Positions 51,143-63,051 of a stretch of DNA of 64,000 nt are shown here, piece after piece. Every line of letters begins with the position of its first letter. Within the stretch, counting starts at the first letter, position 1. Below the pieces are notes generated by a model, which was not told the origin of the DNA, made no database searches, and worked only from the letters and a program-made list of their open reading frames with translations. The translations under genes and the position numbers were made by a program. Origin of the DNA: Channallabes apus (lineage: Eukaryota > Chordata > Actinopteri > Siluriformes > Clariidae); NCBI GenBank assembly GCA_030522415.1, contig CM060109.1, positions 33,920,892 through 33,984,891 of the forward strand, given 5' to 3'.

Positions 51143-51904
51143 ATGTCTGATAAAGGCCGCGACGTTGATTTAAAAAGAGCCAAACAAAACACCGGCGTTT
51201 GGCTAGTGAAGGTTCGCCCAGCCTCTTTTAGTTTACACCATTACAATTTAGTTAGACTATTAACTGCTGTACTTGTGACTATATAAAAGAAAGTACCTAA
51301 ATAGAAATGTTCCAGCAATGTTGGTTTTCCCCCACTAGATTCCCAAGTATCTTTCACAACAGTGGGGCAAAGCATCTGGACGAGGAGAAGTTGGCAAGCT
51401 TAAAATAACTAAGTAGGCATAATCTTCCTTATACATTAAGTACACCGTTTTTAACTGAATATTTCCTGACTATCTTTTCCACCTTCTATTTTTAACCTGT
51501 ACAAGACAACAAGGAAAAACAATGGTAAGCATTTCAACACAAATTCAATATCGATGTAAAGCATCCATTTTATTCACTAATATGTCAATAAATAAACAAA
51601 GTAAAATTTGACTAACTATTGCTTTTTTTTTGGAAGTTTAACAGTCGGCATAAAAATTACATTAATTTAAAGACAGGATGTAAAATATATTCCATCCTGT
51701 TGGATTACTTTGCCGTCTTCCACAGAATATAGCAGTTTGTGTGACTTACTGTTTCTAAGGTGTCGTTCAATCTGAATGAAGAGCTAAGTGTGATTGAACA
51801 TTCGGGGGAGAAGACCACATCAGTGAGAGCGCCCAGAGAACATCCATTTACCATGCATAGTGTGGGGGGTCAGACCCTGGCTGTCTTTACTGAGAGCTCC
51901 TCAG
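51143..51904 (+). CDS. gtf2f2: General transcription factor IIF subunit 2 (RAP30), first four exons
   Basis: Coding exons are 51143-51211, 51339-51412, 51506-51524 and 51760-51904, giving the first 102 residues; the gene continues beyond the window. The translation reads MSDKGRDVDLKRAKQNTGVW, IPKYLSQQWGKASGRGEVGK, then KQQGKTM, VSFNLNEELSVIEH, VRAPREHPF and GGQTLAVFTESSS. It tracks the N-terminal dimerisation domain of human GTF2F2 closely. RAP30 pairs with RAP74 to form TFIIF, which escorts RNA polymerase II to promoters. Exon 3 has only 19 bases. Introns 1-3 are tiny (127, 93 and 235 bases), while intron 4 exceeds 12 kb and seems to contain kctd4 on the other strand, the arrangement known in human. 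The first donor (AAG-GTTCGC) is weak. Confidence 0.94.
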
Positions 51905-51990
51905 GTGAGTGTTGACATCAAATATTTCTGATGGAAATAGGAGTCGGTAAGAAGTTTTATATCTCTTGCCTATTTTAGTAGAATATCCAC

Positions 51991-52536
51991 TGATCAGCCA
52001 TAACATCAACACTGCCAGGTGAAATTAAAGACATTGATCACCAACTATACTCCATCAAACTGATGACAGGATTGTGGGGACCCAGGGCTCACGAGGCTGC
52101 CTGTGGGGACCAAAGATTATCCCAACTGGTCCGAACCCATGGAAAAGCCACTGCAGCACAAAAACGCTGGTAATAGTCAATGCTGGCCATGAAAGAAAGG
52201 CATCAGAACACCCGGTACGTCACAGCCTCTCGTGCATGGAACCCAGTAGGCAAAGTACCCAAGGCAGCTGACCCGGCTTAGAAACTCTCTGATTGACCCT
52301 CTAGGGATATGCCAGACAAACCAGTCCGATCCATAAGAGCCCCCCCCCCCTCATAACCTACAGTATCCAAAGGCTTCATTGCCAGTGTCCAGGTGCCGGA
52401 CACCACAGCACAATCTCAGTGGTCCTGTAGAACCATGCTGCAAGGGGCCAGAGCTGTCCAGGTGGTACAAGGGGAACCCAAAACCTATGTATTTTTAATG
52501 CTAATGAATTTAATATTATTGCTGATCGGTGGACAG
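51991..52536 (+). mobile_element. Degenerate Tc1-like element in gtf2f2 intron 4
   Basis: The left end CACTGATCAGCCATAACAT (51991) and right end TGCTGATCGGTGGA (about 52520-52533) are decayed inverted repeats. Between them are plus-strand transposase 3' parts (ACCAGTCCGATCCAT, GACACCACAGCACAATCTCA, GCCAGAGCTGT). The front half of the transposase is mostly deleted. Confidence 0.7.
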
Positions 52537-55500
52537 TAGTGGTGTATGGCAGAGTAACCATTAAAGGAAAGATATATCATGGAAGGCATCCATATCAATA
52601 TTCATGTGTGATATTCAGTGGTGTTTAACATTGTGATATTTTTAGTTTAAAAATTTTTTCATTGGCATGTTTTAATTTTGGCTTGCTTCCTGCATTATTC
52701 ACAATGTCCTTCTGCCACTCGCAAGTGTGAAATAACCCTTGCATCATCTTTGCCTAAATAGACAGATGCAGCATATTAATCCTTTGGTCTGTCTAGTGCC
52801 CTCACTTCCTTATGTGCATACTTTGCTTAAACAGGTAAGGTTGCAAAGTATCAACTGGCATGCTGTCCTCATTCAAAGCCATTGTGTTTGATATTCTTGC
52901 TTTGATTGTCCACAGTGCCCCCTAACTCGGAGCAAATTTATCACATAGCTAGATACCTTCTAGATTGCCTGGAGTTTATCTTTCCTACTTTGGATAATCA
53001 ATCTGTGTTTGATCACCAATATGATATTGAGAACTGCTAAAAAAGAAATTGTAAGTGAGAAAAGTAGCCATCGGTGAAAGCTGATGATCACATATGGTTG
53101 AGCTCGGTGGATTTATTTTTTTCCACTTGCTAAACTACATTCTATCTGCACTAGCAACATGCTGCATCCACCATCTATAGACATTTTATATTGCAAATAT
53201 TTTATTATAATTATGCTTTAGGTTGTAGTTTTTCTTTAAGAGATGCATACCAGTTGGCTAAAACTCAGAATATTGTATTTGAAATGCCTCCAACAGCCCA
53301 AGAATATCTGTTCCTTTATAGTACAAGGTGATGTACCTGAACATATTTATAAGCTTTAGATACAAATGATTGTGTGTGTGCGTGTGTGTGTGTGTGTTAG
53401 ATTATTGCAAAGCCACAACCATTCTTTTCTTCACTGTGATTTGGTAACAATCAAAAAATATAATACACTGTTGTGATGATGCATGATTTAACAGTGGATT
53501 TTTAAGCATAAATAGCTAATGACGAAAAGCAAATGCAACAAATTGTGGAATTTAAGCAGTAGTTCTCTTTTTGTTCTCGTTGCTTATGAATATTTTTTGC
53601 AGCCGTCTGCCTAGCTCTTGCAAGCCGCAGGTATTGATTAAGTGGTTGCTAAGCAACAGGATAGCCACCGAAGTTGGCAATGAATAGAGGCTCTCGCTTC
53701 AGTTAAAAGCTTTCTCTGGCCTATGGGGGTGGTAAGGGAGGGGGAATATTTTTCCAGGCAAGTTATGAATTGAAGTAGTTCAGGGTGAAAAACACTTCAT
53801 CAAATGCTACGGAGCATAAGCCTTCAAACCTCCTGAACACTAAAGATTTCTCAGAAAATCTAGACATACCATTTTTTTCATGCATACAAAACTACAGTAA
53901 CCAGGTTTTAGAAAGAAGAAAGCCTCCAATAAAACGAACGAAATGATTTTGGATTGGCTGGATAAATTTAGCCTGAATTATTAAGGTAATTAAAGCTGTT
54001 CAATGTATTTTATACAGCCCAAACTCTTCCTTGTGACCTGTTGTTATTAAAACCAAGGTGTGTAGAAGAGGATTTAAAGTTTTGGATGTAGGGATTAAAA
54101 TGCACTATACTATAGCTTTTCATTGTGTAGTGTAAAATGATCAGGTTTTTTGGCAAGTGAAGTTTTATTCCATATTTCAAGAAGCTATTTGTATAAATAG
54201 CTTATAATAATAAATTTAAACACCGATAATTTTAGAGCTTGACACTTATTTTCTATCGAACCTCTTCGGTTGCAAAATTGCAAAAATGTCTACTGTATAC
54301 CTTGGTGGTTGTTCTACACGAATGAAGATTGGCTAAAATGGACACTGCCTAGTGTTTATTCCTCTTAGACTTTTCCAATTCTGCACACACACACACACAC
54401 ACATTTTTAGAGTCTCACGTTCAAAATGGAGTTGGATTTTAGGAATGTATATGTGTTTTGGTTCAATAGGCATGTGCAAAAGAAGCAGTGCTGTATTCAG
54501 TCCCCCCCCCCCCTTTAAAGACGTGGATGTTCTATGTGGCTGTTAGATGTGTGTGTGTGTGTGTGTGTGTGTGGTGAATGGATGTGCCTCAGGCACTTTA
54601 ATAAGGTGTCACAGTCAAATGTGAGATGCTGCTTGTTAACGGTGCTGCATCTCAACCAATGACAGGCTGGGAAGTCAACTTTCCTTGACTCACGTAGGCG
54701 CATATAGTCAGTTGCCAGGTCAAGCAAGAGCAGAACGATGAAGCATACACATGCAGTGAAAGGCGTTTCACAATTACTGTCTTTATTCAAAACAACAGGT
54801 GTTGAAGTCTGGGTCCATAAAAAGTCATGCTGCCCACAGAAATAGTTTTTTTCCCCCTCTCTGTGACCTGAAATAGAAGGGAATATAATAAGAGGAGTCA
54901 GATGACTGAGATAATTGGTACAGAAGGTGGGTCTTTAACTGCCTCCTTTTCATGGTCATTTTCTGCCTTTTTTTGTTTTGTTTGGAGAACACCATTAACC
55001 TGAACCATGCTTTAAAGAGGTACATTTCAAGAAGAATAGCTAATTGAAGACATTATTAGCATATAGTCACCCACATTGTCAGGATTGTTGCTGTCTACTT
55101 AAAGCTACTTATTATTATACAGTTCATAAATACTGTATAGGCAAAAGGTGGTGCAGTATGTTCAGCTTTGTGGCTGCAAAATGATCAAATGTGTCAGTGT
55201 GTGGTTGGTTTCTAAGGGTGATGTCTCTTGATCATGACAGTATTATTCAGTAAGTTTATGTAGTAGGATATTGGTCAGGAATTCCTCAGTTACTTTGTCA
55301 GATTAATCTCAGTAAAACCACCCTTGTTAAACTTGATTACTATTAAATATAGCAGAGCTAAGAATACAATGTAATAATTATGAAGCTAAGATGATGATAA
55401 TCATGATTATTATGATAAGCTTAATTTTGAGGGTTTGTATTTTTCCACACTTGTCTATTCTCATAAACCCATCCAGCATTTCCCATTATTAATGCAACAC

Positions 55501-57514
55501 AGAACGTTAAATGTGTTAAAGATTTTGTTTCCTCTGGTATTGATGTGCAGTTTACATTTGTGAAAGATTTCTGCTGGAGAAGCAGTTTTGGTTAAGATCA
55601 TCTGAAGTAATATGCAATTACTTTATAATTCTGTTTTGGTTTGAGCAATTTTCATGTAATATACAATCAGTTTATTTTGTAAGTAGTTTTCTTCTAAAAC
55701 CCAGAAAACTAAATTGTTATTCCTCATCATAAAGGTGGTAACTTGGGTTCAACTAGTTCAAAGCTTTATTGACAGAATTGATGTGTAATTTGGTGTGTTT
55801 TTACTATTCATCCCTGGCTAATTGAGAGAGGCATAGATTATTATGCCTCTGCAAAATGTTTGGTATGTTTACCAGACCTCACAACTAGTGAGTGGGCAGG
55901 CTTTTTGCTTTTCTTAAGCTTGGTAAGACCACTAGACATTTAACAGAAATTTAGTAGTTTTGCATGGTGCTAGTTAAAATGCCTGTGTAATGTTTGTGTT
56001 AATATATTGAAATGTATTTTTATCTAATTTAGTAGTTCGTAATATTTGTCCGTTTGCTTAGTACAAATGTGAGATAAATCCATTAATACTGGAATAAATG
56101 AGGGAATTAAAAGATTTTGTGTACCTCCAAATGGTGATGGCCTTAAATTTATGCAATTTTATTACCTTACTAATATGTAAATACAGTACTGTACAGAGAA
56201 AGAAATCAAATCTCCATCATGACTGCCCCCCTGTGTAGAGAGAAACATGCTTTTAGGAGATCCCGCAAGGTTATGTGCCACCTTGAATTCACATGCTAGC
56301 TTGACCAATTAATTATTATAACGATGTTAGTCATGTCGCCCCTGGAACACTTTATAAGAATCAGTGGGCTTTTGTTGTAATGTAGGAGTCTTGCCTGGCA
56401 GCAATTGCATGTTCGACTAATCCATGAATATTTGAGCAGTTAATTGCTCTTACATCTGAAATAAATGTGCTCAACCCCGCTTCCCCCACCCCCTACAAAC
56501 ACCACAAGGTGTTAGTTGCCCTGATGCCTGCGGGTTAGAGATGCATCATCAGCCATGGATAAGGGCTAATAAGCCCCACAGTCTCTCATCAAAAATGAAT
56601 GACCCTTATCTGCAATTAAAAATGAAACCCAGTTTGATGTTCTCACAACAAACTGTGGGGATGGGTATGATTCTGTATCCTCAAGTGTCAACTATTCATT
56701 GTGACTCATTATCTGGAGATGGGTGCAGGACTGATTCTATGGAAACAGATGTATTTTCATGTGTGAAGAAGCAGTCTGCCTTATTGTGGGTGTAGCCATA
56801 TGTCCAAAGTTATTTCATTTGAAAATGGCTGGTTTTTGGGCTGTAACCAAGCTTATGCTGGCATCAAACAAATGTATTCAACATTCATCAGTATTTTTCT
56901 GTGTTTCTGTATTTATAGCTGCATCGAGATATGTTTCATTAATAACTATAGTGCTTTGCGATTTGAGCTGTATGTTGGCAGAAAGAAAAATCTGAAGATA
57001 CCAGCAAGAATAGAATCTGTTATGGATCAAATATTGACAAAAGAAATGTCAGACAGCATAAGCATATTGAATGCTCTTGTCACATTAAACAATAGTTAAT
57101 ATGATCCATGTGTACATGGATGGTTGTATTTATAGTTAGTTTCGAAAGATGGGTTCTTGTATGTTCTGTCACAAATTGAAAGTTTGGCTGCTTTAAATTA
57201 GGATCAGTGCTTGAGGAGAAATTTAATGATTATTAAAAATGGTCCCCTGTTTTTAGGTCATACAGAATTTTGCAGCCTTATTTAGGGCATACTGAAGACA
57301 GAGACTATAGTCTTACTTAGAGAATGATTTCACATGCCTCTTTTCTGAACCCATTCAACTCTGTATACAACAGTACACACAGTCTCTGTATGACTTTTAC
57401 ATATACAGCCGATGTATTATTGTATATATTAGTAAGTAATCCACCAAATTTACTGACCTCTTTTAAAAACAAACTAATCAGCTAATATACCAAACATTAA
57501 ATAAGGCATGCAAT
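52537..57514. other. gtf2f2 intron 4, between exon 4 and kctd4
   Basis: Contains GT and CA microsatellites at about 53372-53397, 54383-54402 and 54549-54573, and a C run near 54501-54512. No further gtf2f2 exon is seen; the expected next residues (DKLSLEG-type) are absent. No other gene is supported. Confidence 0.5.
53645..53657. promoter_or_regulatory. RFX X-box motif
   Basis: GTTGCTAAGCAAC is a full inverted-repeat X-box (GTTGCT, one base, AGCAAC), the binding site of RFX factors. It sits in a GC-richer stretch (CAAGCCGCAGG, GATAGCCACCG) within the gtf2f2 intron upstream of exons still to come and about 5 kb downstream of kctd4. Function is inferred from the motif only. Confidence 0.45.
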
Positions 57515-58044
57515 ACAATTTACTATTTATATTCTTTATTATGCAAAACATTCACAGGTTCTGAATAAGACTTTGCTGTTGACTTTACTGTTTCACAACA
57601 CCAGCAATTACAACATTTGCTTCCAAAGAGGAATAGTATTTGCACATGCATTATGTATTTCAACCTGTTGATCAGACATCACAGTAGTTGTACCCATGTA
57701 ATCTGTTCTGAACTTGAACCAGTTCCTGTTATCTAAATAGATTTTTGAAAAAATGTTGAAAGGTTTTCTTTAATACGTTGAAGTCCAGAAACCATTATCC
57801 ATATACTCTTTGTCTTGCTTAAAAAAAGCTAGTTTTTGTCAAATGTAAAGATTATACATGTATGCCATAAGAAAACACAATACATAACACCTCTTTTTAC
57901 TTCTCAAGGCTGGTTAGTAAGAGCTGGCTGAACGCAGAAGCAGCATAAATTGCAGAATGTTCTCTTGTAAATACAGTGCAGGTCCGGGTGCTGATGGCTG
58001 GAAACATCAATGAGGGTTGATGGGTACTTTTGTGCTGGTTTGGG
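57515..58044 (-). terminator. kctd4 3' untranslated region and poly(A) signal
   Basis: The first strong minus-strand AATAAA after the kctd4 stop is at 57535-57540 (TTTATT on the plus strand), implying a 3' untranslated region of about 0.5 kb. Confidence 0.55.
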
Positions 58045-58821
58045 TCACTTGACAAAGTGCAAAGCCTCACATTGCACTACCGATCCTCGACTACTGTCCA
58101 GGCAGGTGAGCAGACGAAAGCCTGCTCTAAGAGCCATCATGACCGTTTCAAGCTTGAGCGTCTCCAGAGTGCACAGGAAGGTGCTGTCCTCCTTGAGCAC
58201 CAGGCGTGAACCCTGCTCAGACTTGATAAAGTGTCGGAACTGTATGATATTGGATGAGACCACAAACTCCTCAGGGAAGCCATCCAGACGACTTTTGGAG
58301 ATCTGCACCAGGCGTGCTTTGACTTTCTCAATGAAGGTTGCATCACTGCAGTAGACCTTGAGGCCATGTGAGCGCTCGTGGCTGTCAGTCACCTCTAGAA
58401 AGGCAGGCTCTCGCTGACCAGCTTGTTGCTGCTCCCACTCTTGCAGCGCTTGGGCCAACTCACTCAGCCGGTAGAAGTCAGCCTCACGTCGTAAAAGTGC
58501 CAGTTCCTTGAAGTCATCTGGCAAGATCAATTCTCCGGTCCTCAGGAAATTCAAAATATGACGGAAAACAGGCCCATCACGGTCGATAAATGTGTTGCCC
58601 ATGGAGTCTACATGCTGCACAGCTTTCTTACCACTGACAAGCTCTTCAAGTAGAGAGCCAGGGTGTTTGGCTAGAGTTTGCCGCTGTGCTGCATACAAAT
58701 AACCCCCCACATTGAGGGTGATGGTGCCCGAGGAGGGCTTCTTAAAGCTCTTGCTGGGCTGCAGCAAGTCCGGATTGATCTGCCTTAGCTCGCTTTCCAT
58801 CCTTCTGAGATTCCATTCCAT
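58045..58821 (-). CDS. kctd4: BTB/POZ (KCTD) domain protein 4, single coding exon
   Basis: The frame runs from ATG at 58821 to TAA at 58045-58047, giving 258 residues, close to the 259 of human KCTD4. Residues 33-130 are a T1-type BTB domain: ITLNVGGYLY at 34-43, FIDRDGPVFRHILNFLRTGE at 78-97 and LLRREADFYRL at 109-119. The C-terminal half (SKSRLDGFPEEFVVSSNIIQ, LVLKEDSTFLCTLETLKLE, ALHFVK end) is characteristic of KCTD4. An in-frame ATG 180 bases further upstream opens a low-complexity leader that family members lack. The ATG at 58821 has G at -3 and +4, so I chose it. KCTD proteins oligomerise through BTB and often serve as cullin-3 adaptors; KCTD4's own targets are not settled. It lies antisense within gtf2f2. 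Confidence 0.95.
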   Translation of the reverse strand: MEWNLRRMESELRQINPDLLQPSKSFKKPSSGTITLNVGGYLYAAQRQTLAKHPGSLLEELVSGKKAVQHVDSMGNTFIDRDGPVFRHILNFLRTGELILPDDFKELALLRREADFYRLSELAQALQEWEQQQAGQREPAFLEVTDSHERSHGLKVYCSDATFIEKVKARLVQISKSRLDGFPEEFVVSSNIIQFRHFIKSEQGSRLVLKEDSTFLCTLETLKLETVMMALRAGFRLLTCLDSSRGSVVQCEALHFVK

Positions 58822-59160
58822 GCCGTTTCCTGAGCCCAGCCTGACAGAGTGTGTGGGGGGAGGAGTGTGTTTGCGTGTGTGCGAACGAGCAAGCAAATAG
58901 CAGTGGAGCTGGCATTGAGCGCGGGAGCACTGAGCCCTGCCAGCAAGTGCCGGAGCCTTTCGCAGCCACACAAACACACACACACATGAGCATGGGAGCA
59001 CAGTCAGAAACGCTTACACACTTGCAGGAGGAGGAGGAGGGCTGTTAAGGGTGGGCTTGTCTGCGTCAGGGGAGGGATGAGGGAGAGAGCAAAAAAGAGA
59101 GCGAGAGAGAGAGAGAGAAGCCCTGCCTCCCCTCCACTTTAAAGCCTGGATTTAATCACC
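58822..59160 (-). promoter_or_regulatory. kctd4 5' region
   Basis: GC-richer tract upstream of the start with GTGTGTTTGCGTGTGTGCGA, CAGCAAGTGCCGG and a CACACACACA run (about 58973-58985), then an AGGAGGAGGAGG and GAGAGA tract (59025-59120). Promoter or 5' untranslated function is inferred from position. Confidence 0.4.
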
Positions 59161-60829
59161 TCTCCACGCCGATGTGCTGCTCTGGTTCAGCAATTAGCAC
59201 TCATGCGGTTCTGATGAAAGACATCAGCTCGGCAGCAGATTGTGAGCGAAGAGGACTTGGCCAAACAACGTAGACTCAGCTTAATATATTGGGCTTAAAC
59301 CTAACCACTGGAAAAAGATGTTATATTGATGTTAAAGTTTACACACATTTTAGTTCTCTTTTGTCACAGTCTTTTCTTCAGAAGGCCATCTGTTCTTATT
59401 GTGTACTGCTAGTGCCTATTGGCAGCTTTATAAATAAGCATGGCCAGATCGAGAACAGCGCATTGGCATGTTTATGTAAATGACTTGTTTCTCATCTTTC
59501 AGAAGGCATAAGTGTAGCCAATGCATCACACATTTTAAGAAGGCCTAAAAGGGAAAGGATGCATCTTCTTTATGATGTGTATATGCATCCTGGTAAGAAA
59601 TGTAATTACTCACACACTGATAATCAGTTAAGGTAGAAGCTTTGATTCATAACTTTCCAAGAGCTGAGGAAGTAGTTTGCATATAATTGACCTCAAGCTG
59701 GCTCAGAATATGTTACACTAGAGACACTACACTGTGTCATTAGCCTATAAAACGGTCCCAGGGTTAGGACTCAATATTTCTTGCAATATTGCCATACGAT
59801 TGTGGGCTGACGATAATAGACAGCCTAACCAACGTCTGTTTGTCGCTAAGGAGACATGCCTTTATACAGACCGTTGTGTTAATGTGTCTCTGGCGTTGTT
59901 CTCTGCTCTTGGCCACTGAGGTATCTCTGTCAGCTGTGTCTGTCAACAGTGATAATTTGTCAGTCAGTTTAAATTATCTCTTGCCTTGGGTCAGGAGAGC
60001 TGAGCTCTTCTACATCAACAAGACAATAATGTGCTATGTGGAATACACACAGAATGCATCTTAAGATTCTTTTCTATATCTCTCAGATGCAAATAAGTAG
60101 CATATGTCAAGTGCCTTTCTTCAGCTTTTTAAGAAGTTTCAGTCAGCATTTCTCAAAGAAGATTTAAAAATGAGTAGGAAAGCTATTTACAGTACATACT
60201 GTCAGAGTACAGTTGGAGATGAGAGTTGTCCTACATATGATACGAGTAGAGCCAGGCCACTGCTTGAAATATGAATAATGCAGTGCGTAATACTCAGCAG
60301 TGAAAATGTATGAAACACACATGCACTGTACCTGGAGAAACTGTGAAATTGCAGTGTTACGGGAGCCAAAAACTATACAATACTCATTTATTTATTTATT
60401 AGATCCTAAGACCAGCAACTTTTTGGCATCTACATTTGAAATGTTCTATTGGTTTGTTTATTGTACGCTTCATTCCATTCAAGTACATATGAGCCTGGAA
60501 CTTGACCGAAAATAGCTGCTCACACGTGTTGCCAAGATGATGCCAAGTGAACAGACTTTAGTAGAATGACTTTGCTAATACTATGCACAAAATAAAGTTT
60601 GTTTTTCTGAACTTAATTTAGAATTTCGTTGGTCGGGATCCAAGAGACTTATTTTGTTAAAGACTAACATAGGCAGGCTTTTCAAAATTCTATTTCTAGC
60701 ACCTATATGAGCTATGAGAAACAACAACAAAACACTTGTGATAAGATTTCCATTTACAAATGAAACACAGGATGAATGTCCTGGCTCACTGAATAATATA
60801 CATAATAATATACATTTATTCATTCATGT
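59161..60829. other. gtf2f2 intron, upstream of kctd4, nothing recognised
   Basis: No exon or element is supported. Two overlapping open frames near 59734-60064 have no family resemblance. Confidence 0.45.
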
Positions 60830-61020
60830 TCAGTATACACTTTATCCTGATGTACGTTTTAGTAGATTCGGAGCCTGTCTATCCTAGGAACATGCGGGGC
60901 AGCAGTACCTTCTGAATAGGAGTTCTCATGCACTTTCACACACCAAGGCGCAAATATGCAGCCAATATATAGCTAGTATACCTACTGACATGAGTTCCAG
61001 AGGTGGGAGTAACACCAGAG
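60830..61020 (-). repeat. Teleost interspersed repeat fragment
   Basis: CACTTTATCCTGATGTACG, GATTCGGAGCCTGTCTATCC and CCTAGGAACATGCGG appear in the order of the minus strand of the repeat described at 6120-6385. It fades after CACTTTCACACACCAAGG. Confidence 0.55.
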
Positions 61021-61435
61021 AACTTAATGAAATCAGTTAAGTTTCTGGCAAACAGTGCAGCCACAATCATCAGTGGATTACATCATTGGATTACATCATT
61101 GGATTATGTCATTCATAATAATTTTTATGCACAGAATTCTCATTCTTCAGCTTAAAAACAAGTTGCCAAATAGCTTAATTTCAGTGAAATAAAACTTCTG
61201 TTTAGTGGTGGCTGAACACTTTGGGCTGTTCAATGCATCACTATTGTGCCACTGCCCTGTGAGCCAGACCCTTAACCCTCTCTGCTGTACAGGTGTCATT
61301 ACATGTCTGACTCTGCACACTGATCCAAGCTTCCTAACAACCTGAGATATGTGAGGAATTTCAGTTTAAAATCTGAAAAGTTGTTACACTCTCCGTACAT
61401 TTTCACTCTGCTTTCAATTGGAATAGTTAAGGCTA

Positions 61436-63049
61436 CAGTGGTGTGAAAAACTATTTGCCCCCCTCCTGATTTCTTATTCTTTTGCATGTTTGTCACACAA
61501 AATGTTTCTGATCATCAAACACATTTAACTATTAGTCAAAGATAACACAAACACAAAATGCAGTTTTTAAATGAGGGGTTTTATTATTTAGGGAGAAAAA
61601 AAATCCAAACCTACAATGGCCCTGTGTGAAAAAGTAATTGCCCCTGAACCTAATAACTGGTTGGGCCACCCTTAGCAGCAATAACTGCAATCAAGCGTTT
61701 GCGATAACTTGCAACGAGTCGTTTACAGCGCTCTGGAGGAATTTTGGCCCACTCATCTTTGCAGAATTGTTGTAATTCAGCTTTATTTGAGGGTTTTCTA
61801 GCATGAACCGCCTTTTTAAGGTCATGCCACAACATCTCAATAGGATTCAGGTCAGGACTTTGACTAGGCCACTCCAAAGTCTTCATTTTGTTTTTCTTCA
61901 GCCATTCAGAGGTGGATTTGCTGGTGTGTTTTGGGTCATTGTCCTGCTGCAGCACCCAAGATCGCTTCAGCTTGAGTTGACGAACAGATGGCCGGACATT
62001 CTCCTTCAGGATTTTTTGGTAGACAGTAGAATTCATGGTTCCATCTATCACAGCAAGCCTTCCAGGTCCTGAAGCAGCAAAACAACCCCAGACCATCACA
62101 CTACCACCACCATATTTTACTGTTGGTATGATGTTCTTTTTCTGAAATGCTGTTACTTTTACGCCAGATGTAACGGGACACGCATCTTCCAAAAAGTTCA
62201 ACTTTTGTCTCGTCGGTCCACAAGGTATTTTCCCAAAAGTCTTGGCAATCATTGAGATGTTTTTTAGCAAAATTGAGACGAGCCTTAATGTTCTTTTTGC
62301 TTAAAAGTGGTTTGCGCCTTGGAAATCTGCCATGCAGGCCGTTTTTGCCCAGTCTCTTTCTTATGGTGGAGTCGTGAACACTGACCTTAATTGAGGCAAG
62401 TGAGGCCTGCAGTTCTTTAGATGTTGTCCTGGGGTCTTTTGTGGCCTCTCGGATGAGTTGTCTCTGCGCTCTTAGGGTAATTTTGGTCGGCCGGCCACTC
62501 CTGGGAAGGTTCACCACTGTTCCATGTTTTTGCCATTTGTGGATAATGGCTCTCACTGTGGTTCGTTGGAGTCCCAAAGCTTTAGAAATGGCTTTATAAC
62601 CTTTACCAGACTGATAGATCTCAATTACTTTTGTTCTCATTTGTTCCTGAATTTCTTTGGATCTTGGCATGATGTCTAGCTTTTGAGGTGCTTTTGGTCT
62701 ACTTCTCTGTGTCAGGTAGCTCCTATTTAAGTGATTTCTTGATTGAAACAGATGTGGCAGTAATCAGGCCTGGGGGTGACTACAGAAATTGAACTCAGGT
62801 GTGATAAACCACAGTTAAGATATTTTTTAACAAGGGGGGCAATCACTTTTTCACACAGGGCCATGTAGATTTGGAGTTTTTTTTCTCCCTTAATAACGTA
62901 AACCTTCATTTAAAAACTGCATTTTGTGTTCAATTATGTTATCTTTGACTAATAGTTAACGGTTTTTGATGAGCAGAAACATTTAAGTGTGACAAACATG
63001 CAAAAGAATAAGAAATCAGGAAGGGGGCAAATAGTTTTTCACACCACTG
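61436..63049 (-). mobile_element. Tc1-like transposon copy C, near complete, inverted
   Basis: Starts CAGTGGTGTGAAAAACTATT at 61436 and ends with its reverse complement at 63049, with TA on both sides (61434-61435, 63050-63051), for 1,614 bases. It is the same family as copies A and B and in opposite orientation to both. It sits in the presumed gtf2f2 intron, about 2.6 kb upstream of the kctd4 start, on the same strand as kctd4. Confidence 0.97.
61650..62670 (-). pseudogene. Transposase of Tc1 copy C, one frameshift
   Basis: Reads from ATG at 62670 ([20 protein letters not shown]) to the stop after GGPTSY at 61650-61652. The two helix-turn-helix segments, the GRPTKIT linker and the catalytic motifs [23 protein letters not shown] and [11 protein letters not shown] are all present. 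A single two-base loss after the codons for WRKSN (AACAGCA where copy B has AACACAGCA, around 62150) is the only disabling change I can see. This is therefore the least damaged transposase in the window. Confidence 0.95.
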
Positions 63050-63051
63050 TA

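Noticed and set aside
58822..59001. Upstream in-frame ATG giving kctd4 60 extra residues
   Set aside because: The extension is Cys/Val-rich low-complexity sequence encoded by CACACA-type repeats and is absent from the family. The ATG at 58821 gives the expected length and good start context.
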